Position numbers and translations under genes: made by a program
Shown: piece by piece, positions 55,127 through 63,014 of the stretch
How the letters are laid out: every line of letters starts with the position of its first letter
Position numbering within the stretch: the first letter of the stretch is position 1
DNA from: Sulfitobacter sp. OXR-159
GTDB taxonomy: Bacteria; Pseudomonadota; Alphaproteobacteria; Rhodobacterales; Rhodobacteraceae
Reading direction: 5' to 3'
Length of the DNA: 64,000 nt
NCBI RefSeq assembly: GCF_034377145.1
Contig: NZ_CP139707.1
Span: forward strand, 1,373,001-1,437,000
Notes under the pieces: model-generated
Told to the model about the DNA's origin: nothing
Seen by the model: the letters and a program-made list of their open reading frames with translations, nothing else
The model's database searches: none

Positions 55127-56811
55127 TGGCTGGTTGGAAAGACGCTGAAATGGTTCAGAACACAATGCCGCCGGCTGAGCCGACTGACGAACCGAAACCT
55201 CGCTGGATGAGCGCGCCGATTGTGGAAAGGGCAGAGGTATCTGCGGCTAAGCCCGAGGCATCTAAGCCTCGTTGGATGGAAGCCCCTGTGGTTGAGAAGC
55301 CTCCAGCCGCTAGACGTGAGGCAATGATCGAACGTGCGCAAGCTGCAAAAGCAGGGGTGCTCGAACCTTCACCTGAAAGTTTGCAGCGCGCAGAACATGC
55401 GAATCGCATAGCTTCGCCTGGCATCCCGAAGCCTGACTTGGCGCAAATTCAGTCTCAAATTGACGCAAGCCAAGACCGTGACGCTACGGCTGCTGCACTG
55501 TTGAACAAAGCGGGTGAGAGTTTGACGCTCGGAATCGTTGGGGACGAAGCGGCTGGAGCCTTTGACGCTGCTATAGGGCGTGGTGATCGAGACGAAAGAA
55601 CGAAGTTCTATCGCGACCAAGAATCGAAGCTTGAAGAGGACCATCCCGGCCTGTCGCTGGCCGCAGACGTCGCGCCGGCCTTCATCCCCGGCTTAGCGGC
55701 AGCTGGTGCTGTAAAGAAACTGGGCAACATCACAGGCAGAACTGTCGCGGGGGGCATCGCCGGCGCTGCTGCTGGCGGCACCATAGGATATATGGAGGGC
55801 GAGGGTGACGATCGCGCCAAAAGCGCAGCAACAAGTGCTATGTTAGGTGGGTTGTTCGGGTCTGCTGCGCCAAAGGTCACCGACCTCGCTGCCTCTCTAC
55901 CTGGAAGGGTGAAGAACCTCTTTGTGCGAGGCGCACAGCGACCCACAGTCGATATTCTCAAAGCATCTAAAAACGCGGCATATAAGGCGGCAGACGACGC
56001 TGGGGAGGTATTTGATGGAGAGACAATGGAGCAACTTGCCATTCACGTCCGCAAGATGTTTGAGGAAAATAACTACGTTGAAGAGACAGACAGCGCTCTT
56101 AGGGCGACCTTAGAACTTCTTGGTCGAAGGTCGGGAAAAGATACCACGCTTACGCAGCTTGATCGTATCAGAAAGAACCTTTGGAAGCGGTACAGTAACG
56201 CTAAAGATCAGCCGCAAATATTGGATGCTATTGCGTCTATTGATCATGTGATCGACAAAAAGGGAAACGCTAGCGATCTTATGGGAGTCGCCCGCGCTGC
56301 AAACGCGAAATATGCCAAAGCACAGCTCTTGGAGGATGCATTTACGAAAGCGCGAGATCAAACGGCGGCATCCGGTTCTGGCGGGAATATTGTTAACAAA
56401 TATCGTCAGGCAGTCACGTCAATTATCAACAACGAGCGTAAATCGAAGTTCTTCAGTCAAGGCGAGATCGAGATGATGCGCGCTTTTGTCAGGGGGAATA
56501 ACGCGGAGAACGCCAAGCGTTTATTGGGCAAGCTATCCCCTTCTGGGAATGGGTTGATGATGGCGCTACATGTCGTCGGCGGTGTGGCCAGCAGCGGGGC
56601 TACAGTGCCGCTCATGGTTGCGGGTTCTGCCGCGAAGGTAGCGGCGGACAAGTCCGTGATACGTGGGGCAAACGAAATTCAGGATTTCGTAGCTGGTATG
56701 CCTCGAATCGCACCGAGGAACTCTACTGGCGCCGCTTTGGCGTTTGGTGCCGCCCCCGCCGTAGAAGAACTAGGAACCGAGACGCGAAGTAGGCTGTCCC
56801 GAGGCCAATAA
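55126..56811 (+). CDS. internal virion/ejection protein with glycine-rich helices
   Basis: A 561-residue protein. The start has two PRWM repeats (KPRWMSAPIVE, KPRWMEAPVVE). The middle is an alanine/glycine-rich, membrane-prone part (AGGIAGAAAGGTIGYMEGEG), and the C-terminal 100 residues are again hydrophobic. P22 gp16/gp20-like proteins that line the channel through the envelope have this character. One-base overlap with the previous gene. Confidence 0.68.
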   Translation: MAGWKDAEMVQNTMPPAEPTDEPKPRWMSAPIVERAEVSAAKPEASKPRWMEAPVVEKPPAARREAMIERAQAAKAGVLEPSPESLQRAEHANRIASPGIPKPDLAQIQSQIDASQDRDATAAALLNKAGESLTLGIVGDEAAGAFDAAIGRGDRDERTKFYRDQESKLEEDHPGLSLAADVAPAFIPGLAAAGAVKKLGNITGRTVAGGIAGAAAGGTIGYMEGEGDDRAKSAATSAMLGGLFGSAAPKVTDLAASLPGRVKNLFVRGAQRPTVDILKASKNAAYKAADDAGEVFDGETMEQLAIHVRKMFEENNYVEETDSALRATLELLGRRSGKDTTLTQLDRIRKNLWKRYSNAKDQPQILDAIASIDHVIDKKGNASDLMGVARAANAKYAKAQLLEDAFTKARDQTAASGSGGNIVNKYRQAVTSIINNERKSKFFSQGEIEMMRAFVRGNNAENAKRLLGKLSPSGNGLMMALHVVGGVASSGATVPLMVAGSAAKVAADKSVIRGANEIQDFVAGMPRIAPRNSTGAALAFGAAPAVEELGTETRSRLSRGQ

Positions 56812-57040
56812 GTGCCCCGACAAGATCAAGGCTAAGGTTATAGAAGAATGGTGAGCCAAAATCTTGAGCTAGGTATCCGAGACCAAAAAGGCTGCTAAAC
56901 ACCACCGCGAACCAAGTGGAACCCTTTGGTTCCACCCCACTATCGCATTCTTTCCGATACAGATTCACACCCCACATCGACATGACGATGATGATCCATG
57001 CAGCTACGATAGCGGCGGGAAATGCTATAGGGTCCAACAC
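56723..57040 (-). CDS. three-TM membrane protein
   Basis: A 105-residue membrane protein, with segments at about 7-25, 43-62 and 72-93. The 3' end overlaps the end of the ejection gene by 89 bases in convergent direction. It heads a leftward unit next to the mnt-like gene, a place where P22 relatives keep superinfection-exclusion genes (such as sieA). That role is only suggested by position. Confidence 0.6.
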   Translation of the reverse strand: MLDPIAFPAAIVAAWIIIVMSMWGVNLYRKECDSGVEPKGSTWFAVVFSSLFGLGYLAQDFGSPFFYNLSLDLVGALIGLGTAYFASRFLVLLRRGRHQTPKRRQ

Positions 57041-57133
57041 TTATCCTTTTTACTACGCCTAGAAAGGTAAGGTTGGTGTGACGAAAGATCAAGATTGTTG
57101 ATCGTAGCCAAGGGCCATCTTGTGCTGGGCTGC

Positions 57134-57523
57134 TTACCTTTCCGGTTTTATGCGGTGGGCGACGGTGCTTCGGTCACCAACAGTATCGGGGCTGGGATCG
57201 CTGGCTTCACTGAAGGAATCCAGCAGCAACTTATGTTTTTTGCTTAACGCGGCAAAACGACTGGATAGGTCGTCAATATTAGCCTCGGGATCTTTGTACC
57301 CTGCGATTAGTACATCCATCTCATCCAAGATTTTCTTTGATCGTTCCCAGATATAACTCCAATCATCGACAGGAGGAGGGGGAAACTTCTCCTCAAGCGC
57401 CGCGACGATTTCGGCAGTTGTTGATCGATTGCTTTCGTCAGCTGCTGCCTCAATCCGCGCTTTAAGGTCAGAAGGCATCCTGAAATTTACCTGGACTTGC
57501 TTAGAGGCTGGTGGCCGGGCCAT
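57134..57523 (-). CDS. Mnt-like RHH repressor
   Basis: A 129-residue protein. Residues 8-50 form a ribbon-helix-helix (QVNFRMPSDLKARIEAAADE then NRSTTAEIVAALEEKF). The rest is helical (VDDWSYIWERSKKILDEMDV, SSRFAALSKKHKLLLDSF), like the tetramer-forming tail of Mnt but longer. It is divergent from the arc-like gene across shared operators, exactly the mnt/arc order of P22 immI. It should keep the antirepressor off in the lysogen. Confidence 0.78.
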   Translation of the reverse strand: MARPPASKQVQVNFRMPSDLKARIEAAADESNRSTTAEIVAALEEKFPPPPVDDWSYIWERSKKILDEMDVLIAGYKDPEANIDDLSSRFAALSKKHKLLLDSFSEASDPSPDTVGDRSTVAHRIKPER

Positions 57524-57544
57524 GCGATTCTCCTACTCGCAAGC

Positions 57545-57615
57545 AACATGCTTTATTTTTCTCTTGACGCAAGGCGTAGCATAATGCTTTATAGCTATAT
57601 GCTTTATGAAAGGAC
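57545..57615. promoter_or_regulatory. divergent promoter/operator of right Arc/Mnt module
   Basis: Three direct copies of ATGCTTTAT lie at 57548-57556, 57584-57592 and 57599-57607. TTGACG (57564-57569) stands as a rightward -35, with the second copy at the -10. The repeats are candidate sites for the Mnt-like and Arc-like proteins and differ from the ACTAC/GTAGT sites of the left module. Confidence 0.62.
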
Positions 57616-57621
57616 GAAGCG

Positions 57622-57807
57622 ATGCAGACGATAATGCCAGCAAGCGGAGGAGAGGGGGTGGTTCAGACAAGTATCAGGATGCCGCTATCCCTGCGGGAGT
57701 TCCTACGTGATGAGGCAAGAACGAAAGGTCGTTCACTCAATACGCACATTATCATGTGCTTGAATGAGCGGAGAGCGGAGGGCGATCAAGCCACCTCTCA
57801 AAAATAA
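57622..57807 (+). CDS. Arc-like ribbon-helix-helix repressor (right copy)
   Basis: A 61-residue protein: beta strand VQTSIRMP (about 14-21), helix SLREFLRDEARTKGRSLNTH and second helix IIMCLNERRAEG. It is about the size of Arc. It resembles the left copy in KGRSLNTHI (left: MGRSMNTHI) but differs elsewhere, unlike the near-identical genes downstream. AAAGGACGAAGC gives a good ribosome site. Confidence 0.8.
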   Translation: MQTIMPASGGEGVVQTSIRMPLSLREFLRDEARTKGRSLNTHIIMCLNERRAEGDQATSQK

Positions 57808-57838
57808 AGGCCGCTGGAGCGGGAACTCCGGCGACCTT
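57807..57838 (+). terminator. hairpin after arc-like gene (right copy)
   Basis: AAGGCCGCTGGAG pairs with CTCCGGCGACCTT with one mismatch and one G-U pair. It sits at the same place as the hairpin at 324-363 and, like it, lacks a long T-run. Probable attenuator between arc-like and ant genes. Confidence 0.58.
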
Positions 57839-57875
57839 CGATGAAAACTCAACCTATCAAAATTGGAGTTCAGCA

Positions 57876-58268
57876 ATGGACATAGCATCACAGACGAAGA
57901 AAATCAACCGCCGTTCGTTATTCGCGGCAATCCCAGCCCTTGCAGCCACAGCCACAGCAGCCCACGCGCTTGAGGTGGCTCAGGCCCCAGTTCATGATGA
58001 ACCCATCATTGAATGGTGCGAGCAGTGGAAAGCGCTTCGAGGCCAAATCAACGAGACAGAGGGTGATCCCGACACTGAGTTGCTGGCCCTGCAAAAGCTT
58101 GAAGAGAAAATCTGCACAGCAAAGCCCACATCAATGGCAGGTGCTGTTGCGCAGCTTGAACACGCCTTGGACAACTTTGGTGAGTACGTGACCGGCAATG
58201 TCTGGAAGGATTTGGACAACCAGTTGTTCAACAACCTGTTGGGCGCTCTTAAAGCGGGGGTGGCATAA
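57876..58268 (+). CDS. exported small protein with Tat-like signal (right copy)
   Basis: A 130-residue near copy of the protein at 396, with the same NRRSLFAAIPALAATATAAH signal and a few changes in the mature part. The stop overlaps the ant start in the same TAATG way. Retention of two copies suggests it matters for the operon. Confidence 0.65.
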   Translation: MDIASQTKKINRRSLFAAIPALAATATAAHALEVAQAPVHDEPIIEWCEQWKALRGQINETEGDPDTELLALQKLEEKICTAKPTSMAGAVAQLEHALDNFGEYVTGNVWKDLDNQLFNNLLGALKAGVA

Positions 58269-59035
58269 TGGGTATGCAGATTATGCCGTTCGAGTTTAAG
58301 GGCAACCCGGTTCGCGTTCTTGAGATCGACAGCGACCCATGGTTTGTGGCTAAGGACGTGGCCGATGCTCTTGGTTACGCCAATAGTCGGAAGGCCGTAC
58401 AGGACCACTGCCGCAAAGCGCAAGCGGTGGGGTCCCTAAATCAGGGACCCCTAGATGTAGGGGGGTCACGTTTCGTTACCCCCTCCGATCTGGACCCTCA
58501 GACTAAGATCATTCCAGAGGGTGACGTGTATCGCCTCATCATCCGGTCAAATCGACCAGAGGCGGAACCGTTCGAAACACTTGTCATGGAGGAAATTCTA
58601 CCCACGATCCGCAAGACGGGATCGTACGGCTCGCCAGCTAAGGTGGACTATAACGACCCGGCTTTGCAGCTAGGTATGATCGAGCATTTGAGGGTGGAGG
58701 CTGAAACAGCAAAGGCAAAGGTGCTTGAACTGACGCCAAAGGCGGCGGGTTACGACAAGTTAATGAGCGCTGACGGCCTGTATGGCTTGCAGAATGCGGC
58801 CCGCGCACTTTCGGCACGGCCAAACTTGTTCATTCGATGGCTCAAACAGACCTACTTGTTCTATCAGGGTCAGGCTTTGGTCCCGCGCGTCCAGTACACG
58901 CAGCGCGGTCTGTTCGAAGTTAAGACCGTCATTGTGGAAGATAAGGCCCGTCCGACAACGTACATCACGCCGAAGGGGCTGGACTTCTTCCGCGGGAATA
59001 TTCCGGGTGATTTGCTGATCGGGGGTGCGTCATGA
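58268..59035 (+). CDS. ant: BRO-N/KilAC antirepressor (right copy)
   Basis: A 255-residue protein differing from the left Ant at only a few positions (for example KLMSADG versus KLMRADG, and RGNIPGD versus RGKIPGD). Domains as in the left copy: BRO-N then KilAC. Here the stop overlaps directly with the Tat-like gene start. Near identity shows both probably hit the same target repressor. Confidence 0.88.
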   Translation: MGMQIMPFEFKGNPVRVLEIDSDPWFVAKDVADALGYANSRKAVQDHCRKAQAVGSLNQGPLDVGGSRFVTPSDLDPQTKIIPEGDVYRLIIRSNRPEAEPFETLVMEEILPTIRKTGSYGSPAKVDYNDPALQLGMIEHLRVEAETAKAKVLELTPKAAGYDKLMSADGLYGLQNAARALSARPNLFIRWLKQTYLFYQGQALVPRVQYTQRGLFEVKTVIVEDKARPTTYITPKGLDFFRGNIPGDLLIGGAS

Positions 59036-59337
59036 AGCGCCGCAAGTTCATGGCCGCGACTTCTGCGGCATCGCTACTACCAGTCACTGCCAACGCCACG
59101 CAGGCAGAGGATCTGACCGTGGGTCAGCAGGTTCAGCACCATATGCAGGCTATCACTGACCTGATCGGGCAGGGCGCGGAAGATATCGAGATTGATGGCG
59201 TGTGCTGGTTCGTATGTGAGGGACGAGCACATAGCTTCTGGGCAAGCGGCCGTTCCGGTCACAACCGAGCGAACTTCCGCCCCGACATGTTTGATGGGTG
59301 GAAGGTTACAGAGCTCAAATTCGTGGAGGCAGGTTGA
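59032..59337 (+). CDS. small exported protein with Tat-like signal (right copy)
   Basis: A 101-residue near copy of the protein at 1788, with the same KRRKFMAATSAASLLP twin-arginine start. Four-base overlap with ant and one-base overlap with the next gene. Function unknown. Confidence 0.65.
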   Translation: MKRRKFMAATSAASLLPVTANATQAEDLTVGQQVQHHMQAITDLIGQGAEDIEIDGVCWFVCEGRAHSFWASGRSGHNRANFRPDMFDGWKVTELKFVEAG

Positions 59338-60092
59338 TGGCTGTCGCAAAAAAGAACGAGGAACTTTCAATCGACGCGCTCAAGCAAGGGCGCGTCACTC
59401 TAAGGCTAATCGGCACGACGCCATTCTACTTCAACGCAATGAGCGCCAAGGCGAAGCGATCCCTACTGATCGGTGGGGGCAAGAAAACCGCAGCCGAGCG
59501 GAAGCAATTAAAACACGATCCTGAACAAGAGTTTCGGGACAGCGTTTATCGCCAACCAACGGGAGATACCCTTTTGTGCTTTCCTGCTCCGGGCATCAAG
59601 GCGGCCATGGCGACGGCGGCACTGGAAACGCCAGGTGTTACAAAGACGAGCGTTCAGCGACTGATTTTTCTGCCCCAACAGAAAGTTAGTATCTGGGGCA
59701 AACCTCTGCTGAAGATGGATGTGGTGCGATCCGCCGATATGAACAAAACGCCCGATGTTAGGACACGGGCTTTCCTTCCACGCTGGTGCGCCGAAGTAGA
59801 TATCGCGTTCGTTACGCCGACGCTGAGCGTTCACTCTATCGTGTCGCTGTTGTCAAACGCTGGCGTTGTCTGCGGGATCGGCGACTTTCGCCAAGAAAAG
59901 GGCAAGGGTTCGTTCGGCACGTTCGCTGTATCCGGCGAGGACATGGGCGACTGGCAGGAAGCATGGGACGAAATTACACAAGAGGGCCGCGACGTTCAGC
60001 AAACCGCTTTGGATGATCCTGAGTTTGCAGATCAAGACACTGCGGACCTGATGGAAGTCCTCGAAGATGAAAGGCTTATTCGCAGAGGATGA
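59337..60092 (+). CDS. hypothetical phage protein (intact copy)
   Basis: A 251-residue protein starting MAVAKKNEELSIDALKQGRV at the ATG overlapping the previous stop. The middle is mixed strand and helix (FPAPGIKAAMATAALETPGV, AEVDIAFVTPTLSVHSIVSL). The C-terminus is acidic. Its truncated twin is at 2093. No function recognised. Confidence 0.65.
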   Translation: MAVAKKNEELSIDALKQGRVTLRLIGTTPFYFNAMSAKAKRSLLIGGGKKTAAERKQLKHDPEQEFRDSVYRQPTGDTLLCFPAPGIKAAMATAALETPGVTKTSVQRLIFLPQQKVSIWGKPLLKMDVVRSADMNKTPDVRTRAFLPRWCAEVDIAFVTPTLSVHSIVSLLSNAGVVCGIGDFRQEKGKGSFGTFAVSGEDMGDWQEAWDEITQEGRDVQQTALDDPEFADQDTADLMEVLEDERLIRRG

Positions 60093-60202
60093 TCGACACA
60101 GACGTTCGGCGGTCTCTAAATTAGTCGTACACGGTAAGGCGGTCATGGCGTGGCGGGGTGAGTAGTGGAAAGGCATGGCGTGGCAGGGCTCGGCGGTCGA
60201 GA

Positions 60203-60239
60203 TACGGTTTGTTGAGGCAAGTTACGGTTTGTTGGGGCA
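60203..60239 (+). repeat. 20-base tandem repeat, two units
   Basis: TACGGTTTGTTGAGGCA (60203-60219) is repeated as TACGGTTTGTTGGGGCA (60223-60239), a 20-base period. A CATGGCGTGGC repeat lies just upstream (about 60144 and 60174). They fill the 180-base gap before the next gene; nothing else is seen there. Confidence 0.6.
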
Positions 60240-60274
60240 GGGCGCACCCGTCATTCAGCATAAAGGAGAAGGCA

Positions 60275-60772
60275 ATGGCTCAGTTCACATCAAAGGACCG
60301 GCAGCGCATCATTGATGAATATCTGGCGGCAACCGGCAGAAACATGTTTGTTCCCTCAGAGTTTATTGACTGGCTGGAGATTAATCCAAACCACGAAGCT
60401 TATCCTTGGTTTTTTGCAAAAGACGACGCCGAGGCGGCGCGCGAATACCGCATCGGTTTGGCCAGACAGATGGCAAGCGGATTGCGGATCATTTCCAAGG
60501 TTCAGGTGCCAGAAAGTAAATCGGTCACCGTTCGGGTTCGGGAATATCCTGCGATGGTTTCACCAATATCGGGTCGCAAGTCTGGGGGCGGATATGAACC
60601 GTTCCACCCCGACGATCCGGTTATGGTGCAAGAACTGCGCAGGCAGGGCGCTCAGGCGCTACGGGCGTGGCTCAACCGCTACCGAGGGGTAATGGAGGAT
60701 AGTGGGACCAATCTATCGTCGGTAGAAAAAGTCGTTGCCCAAATTGAAAGCAGCGTGGGGGATGCAGCCTAG
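60275..60772 (+). CDS. hypothetical phage protein
   Basis: A 165-residue protein starting MAQFTSKDRQRIIDEYLAAT after AAAGGAGAAGG. Includes FVPSEFIDWLEINPNHEAYP and AEAAREYRIGLARQMASGLR, then a basic stretch. It looks like a small DNA-linked phage protein but I cannot place it. Upstream starts are rejected because they cross the repeats. Confidence 0.65.
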   Translation: MAQFTSKDRQRIIDEYLAATGRNMFVPSEFIDWLEINPNHEAYPWFFAKDDAEAAREYRIGLARQMASGLRIISKVQVPESKSVTVRVREYPAMVSPISGRKSGGGYEPFHPDDPVMVQELRRQGAQALRAWLNRYRGVMEDSGTNLSSVEKVVAQIESSVGDAA

Positions 60773-60879
60773 CACATGAACCCGGCGCCAGCGATGAATG
60801 GTAGGAGGACGAACTTGCGTTTGTTTCGTTCCCACCACTTGTCGAGGGGGTGCTGGGGGTTCTTTGGGTCATAATCCAT
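60769..60879 (-). CDS. possible 36-residue peptide
   Basis: A frame MDYDPKNPQHPLDKWWERNK followed by a hydrophobic end, converging with the preceding gene. TATATA lies just upstream of its ATG and there is no ribosome site, so it would have to be leaderless. Composition looks protein-like, but support is thin. Confidence 0.3.
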   Translation of the reverse strand: MDYDPKNPQHPLDKWWERNKRKFVLLPFIAGAGFMC

Positions 60880-60996
60880 GAGAGTATATAAAGGCGCTCA
60901 GGGGCGTTCTGGCAAGGTTGAAATGATCAACTGTTCTTTTGACTCAACCCACATAAGTCGCGCAGGCTTGAATTCTATTACAAAGGGATTCGATTT

Positions 60997-61266
60997 ATGG
61001 CTTGCTACATTGTCACGTATGACTTGAACAAAGAAACAAAACGACCAAATATATTGAAAGATATTAAAGGATTAGGTGGTTGGGCTAAGCTTTCTGAAAG
61101 CTCCTATGCCGTCAGCACTTCGAAGACACCATCGGAGGTATTCAATCACCTGAAGAAACACATCGACGGAAACGATAATCTCTACATCATCAGCCTATCG
61201 AGGCCGTTTTTCGGACAGGGGCCGACGGATGTGAATGAGTGGTTGGAACGGAACTTGCCTTGGTGA
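60997..61266 (+). CDS. Cas2-like/SinR-type small protein
   Basis: An 89-residue protein. ACYIVTYDLNKETKRPNILK then GWAKLSESSYAVSTSKTPSE and DNLYIISLSRPFF follows the ferredoxin-like Cas2/SinR pattern, including the N-terminal YDL. No cas genes or repeats are nearby. Stand-alone Cas2-like and VapD-like relatives can be RNases. AAAGGGA precedes the ATG. The next 214 bases hold no gene I can support. Confidence 0.6.
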   Translation: MACYIVTYDLNKETKRPNILKDIKGLGGWAKLSESSYAVSTSKTPSEVFNHLKKHIDGNDNLYIISLSRPFFGQGPTDVNEWLERNLPW

Positions 61267-61480
61267 TATCGACCAAGGTTCCATCCAGCGTATCCAATCG
61301 CCGCTGTTCCTCATCTGTATCTGGGATGAGGAGCGCGGCTCCGTCATGTATCATTACTCTCATAGGTGTTATGATACCCCACGCGTCGGGGAAATCAACG
61401 CTTTTGCGTTTTGGCTAGAGTGCAGGACGAAGGTTTCTGACTGAAAAAAGGCGCAACAGTCAGAAAATCTTTGGGGGAGT

Positions 61481-61897
61481 TTAGCTGCCGCGCATAAAGC
61501 TTGCAGCGCCAGCTATACCACTACTCATTGTATCAATATCTTTGTCTTCGAACTTTCGGAACGCTCCAACGAAAAGTGCGACAGTGATCGTAGTTATTGA
61601 AAGAATAGGGGTAACAAGCATCGCAACTGAAAAAGCCGGTCCCACTAACACAAATGGGCCCCAGAACACGATGTGCGCAAGGTGCCAAAGCAGGCTTGCC
61701 ATACCTACAATAACGAGACAGCCTGCGCCGACTGCAATCCAGCGCAACCAATATCGTTGCCCGGCCTCGCGGGTAAGGAGTTTCCGTAGCGCTCTTTCCG
61801 CCTCAAGAAGCTCAAATTCAAAGTCCTCTCGCCTGCCATTCTCGGGGCCATTTGAAGGAGGTACTACATCCGCTGCGTTGGGTGGGATCTTAGTCAT
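61481..61897 (-). CDS. two-TM protein paired with Panacea antitoxin (toxin candidate)
   Basis: A 138-residue protein from the ATG that overlaps the Panacea stop. A charged N-terminal helix (REDFEFELLEAERALRKLLT) is followed by two membrane segments (about 55-77 and 84-112) and a short tail. PanA antitoxins are known to pair with many toxin types, some membrane-active. As partner in a two-gene operon it is the candidate toxin. Confidence 0.6.
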   Translation of the reverse strand: MTKIPPNAADVVPPSNGPENGRREDFEFELLEAERALRKLLTREAGQRYWLRWIAVGAGCLVIVGMASLLWHLAHIVFWGPFVLVGPAFSVAMLVTPILSITTITVALFVGAFRKFEDKDIDTMSSGIAGAASFMRGS

Positions 61898-62360
61898 GCG
61901 CAGCTGCTTCAGCCTTCTTTCGTAGCTCGACGTAATGACCCTGAATGAGCTCGTCAGGGATCTTAGCGTAGCTTCCGCCCATACGACTAGCGACATCCCA
62001 AGGCCCATTAGCTACATGAGTCATGTCAGATAGTCGGAAGGCGGGTAATTTTCCGTATATCTCCCATATTTGGTCAAGCAGAGCTTCATCATTTGGGTGA
62101 AACATACAATTTGGAACTGTGGTTACGGGAGATTTAACCGCCACTCCTTGTTTTCGGAAGTCGCTGTACACTTCAGGGATCACGGGGCCGTATTGCCAAG
62201 CTTCAATGCGATTTGAGAACAAAGGCGTTCCCTGTGTCTCCAGATGCCAGCCGTGAGCGATATAGGTTAGCTTGAGTAGGGACATGATGGACAGAGTTTT
62301 ACCCTCCCGCTGGGCGCGGGTGACAAACCAGTTTGCGATTTGGCGAGCGTCATAAGTCAT
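61890..62360 (-). CDS. Panacea (PanA/SocA-like, DUF4065) antitoxin-type protein
   Basis: A 156-residue protein with a full Panacea domain: RQIANWFVTRAQREGKTLSI, LLKLTYIAHGWHLETQG, FSNRIEAWQYGPVIPEVYSD. The C-terminus is helical. It is upstream of and overlaps the membrane-protein gene, the usual antitoxin-toxin arrangement. In phages such pairs can act in defence or stable maintenance. Confidence 0.8.
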   Translation of the reverse strand: MTYDARQIANWFVTRAQREGKTLSIMSLLKLTYIAHGWHLETQGTPLFSNRIEAWQYGPVIPEVYSDFRKQGVAVKSPVTTVPNCMFHPNDEALLDQIWEIYGKLPAFRLSDMTHVANGPWDVASRMGGSYAKIPDELIQGHYVELRKKAEAAAHD

Positions 62361-62489
62361 AACAACCTCCTAGCTCATCATATATAGGCATAGTCAACGG
62401 AATGCTAATGCAAGAAGGACCACAATGTTTGCCAGTTAAGGGCAAAGCGTTCCAACAACGACTGCTACAGATTTAAGTCCCGTAGTGTG

Positions 62490-62942
62490 CTAAACTTGTC
62501 TGACGAGCCAAGCCTCCTCTGGTGCATGTCCCGCTCGGGTAGCGTCACTGTAGTAATCGGTAATGCTCGATATAGCTTGGTGCAGCGCATAAGGCACATC
62601 ATCCCAGGTCGATCGGCTCTGGTGATACGGCGTTGCTTGGATAGGCGTATGTATCGCATGGCTGCGATAGTATATCGCCCTCTCACTGGTCGGGAGGCGA
62701 GACACTTGTACCGTGACAATTGCTTGCAACTCTCCCACGCGAAATTCGTAGACACCCAAGTCGTCGTCACGATGAACGATAGTAATCAGATCGTCGTCTA
62801 GTGCATCCTCAATATCCCAGCCCAAAATACTCACCTTCAAATGCTTTGGATCAACAAACAATATGGAGGTCAAAGCATCCAAGTCGCGATTCCCACACCA
62901 CCGCACTAAAGCCTTTTGTCCCACCTTGCTCAAGTCCCACAA
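62490..62942 (-). CDS. hypothetical protein (start uncertain)
   Basis: About 150 residues if it starts at TTG 62942 (WDLSKVGQKALVRWCGNRDL). The pattern of strands and helices (LKVSILGWDIEDALDDDLIT, VYEFRVGELQAIVTVQVSRL) looks like a true protein, ending in a helical part. The longer frame upstream would overlap the large rightward gene. No family recognised. Confidence 0.5.
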   Translation of the reverse strand: MWDLSKVGQKALVRWCGNRDLDALTSILFVDPKHLKVSILGWDIEDALDDDLITIVHRDDDLGVYEFRVGELQAIVTVQVSRLPTSERAIYYRSHAIHTPIQATPYHQSRSTWDDVPYALHQAISSITDYYSDATRAGHAPEEAWLVRQV

Positions 62943-63014
62943 AATGGTACACTTAATGACTGATAGGCGGCGCAGGATGTGGCTGCCATAGACCCCCAGA
63001 ACCAGAGGGAAGCT

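Larger units (their letters stand above)
57898..59399 (+). repeat. right copy of long duplicated ant module
   Basis: It corresponds to 418-2155 on the same strand, without the extra 79-residue gene. Downstream of 59399 the right copy continues into an intact 251-residue gene, so it is the more complete version. Such long direct repeats could recombine and delete the 57 kb between them. Confidence 0.9.

Noticed and set aside
57120..57356. Rightward frame opposite the Mnt-like gene
   Set aside because: Shadow of the RHH gene; no ribosome site.
61190..61363. Leftward 57-residue frame (MRVMIHDGAALLIPDTDEEQ onward)
   Set aside because: The N-terminal half looks protein-like, but it overlaps the Cas2-like gene, has no ribosome site and no recognised family, so it was not listed.
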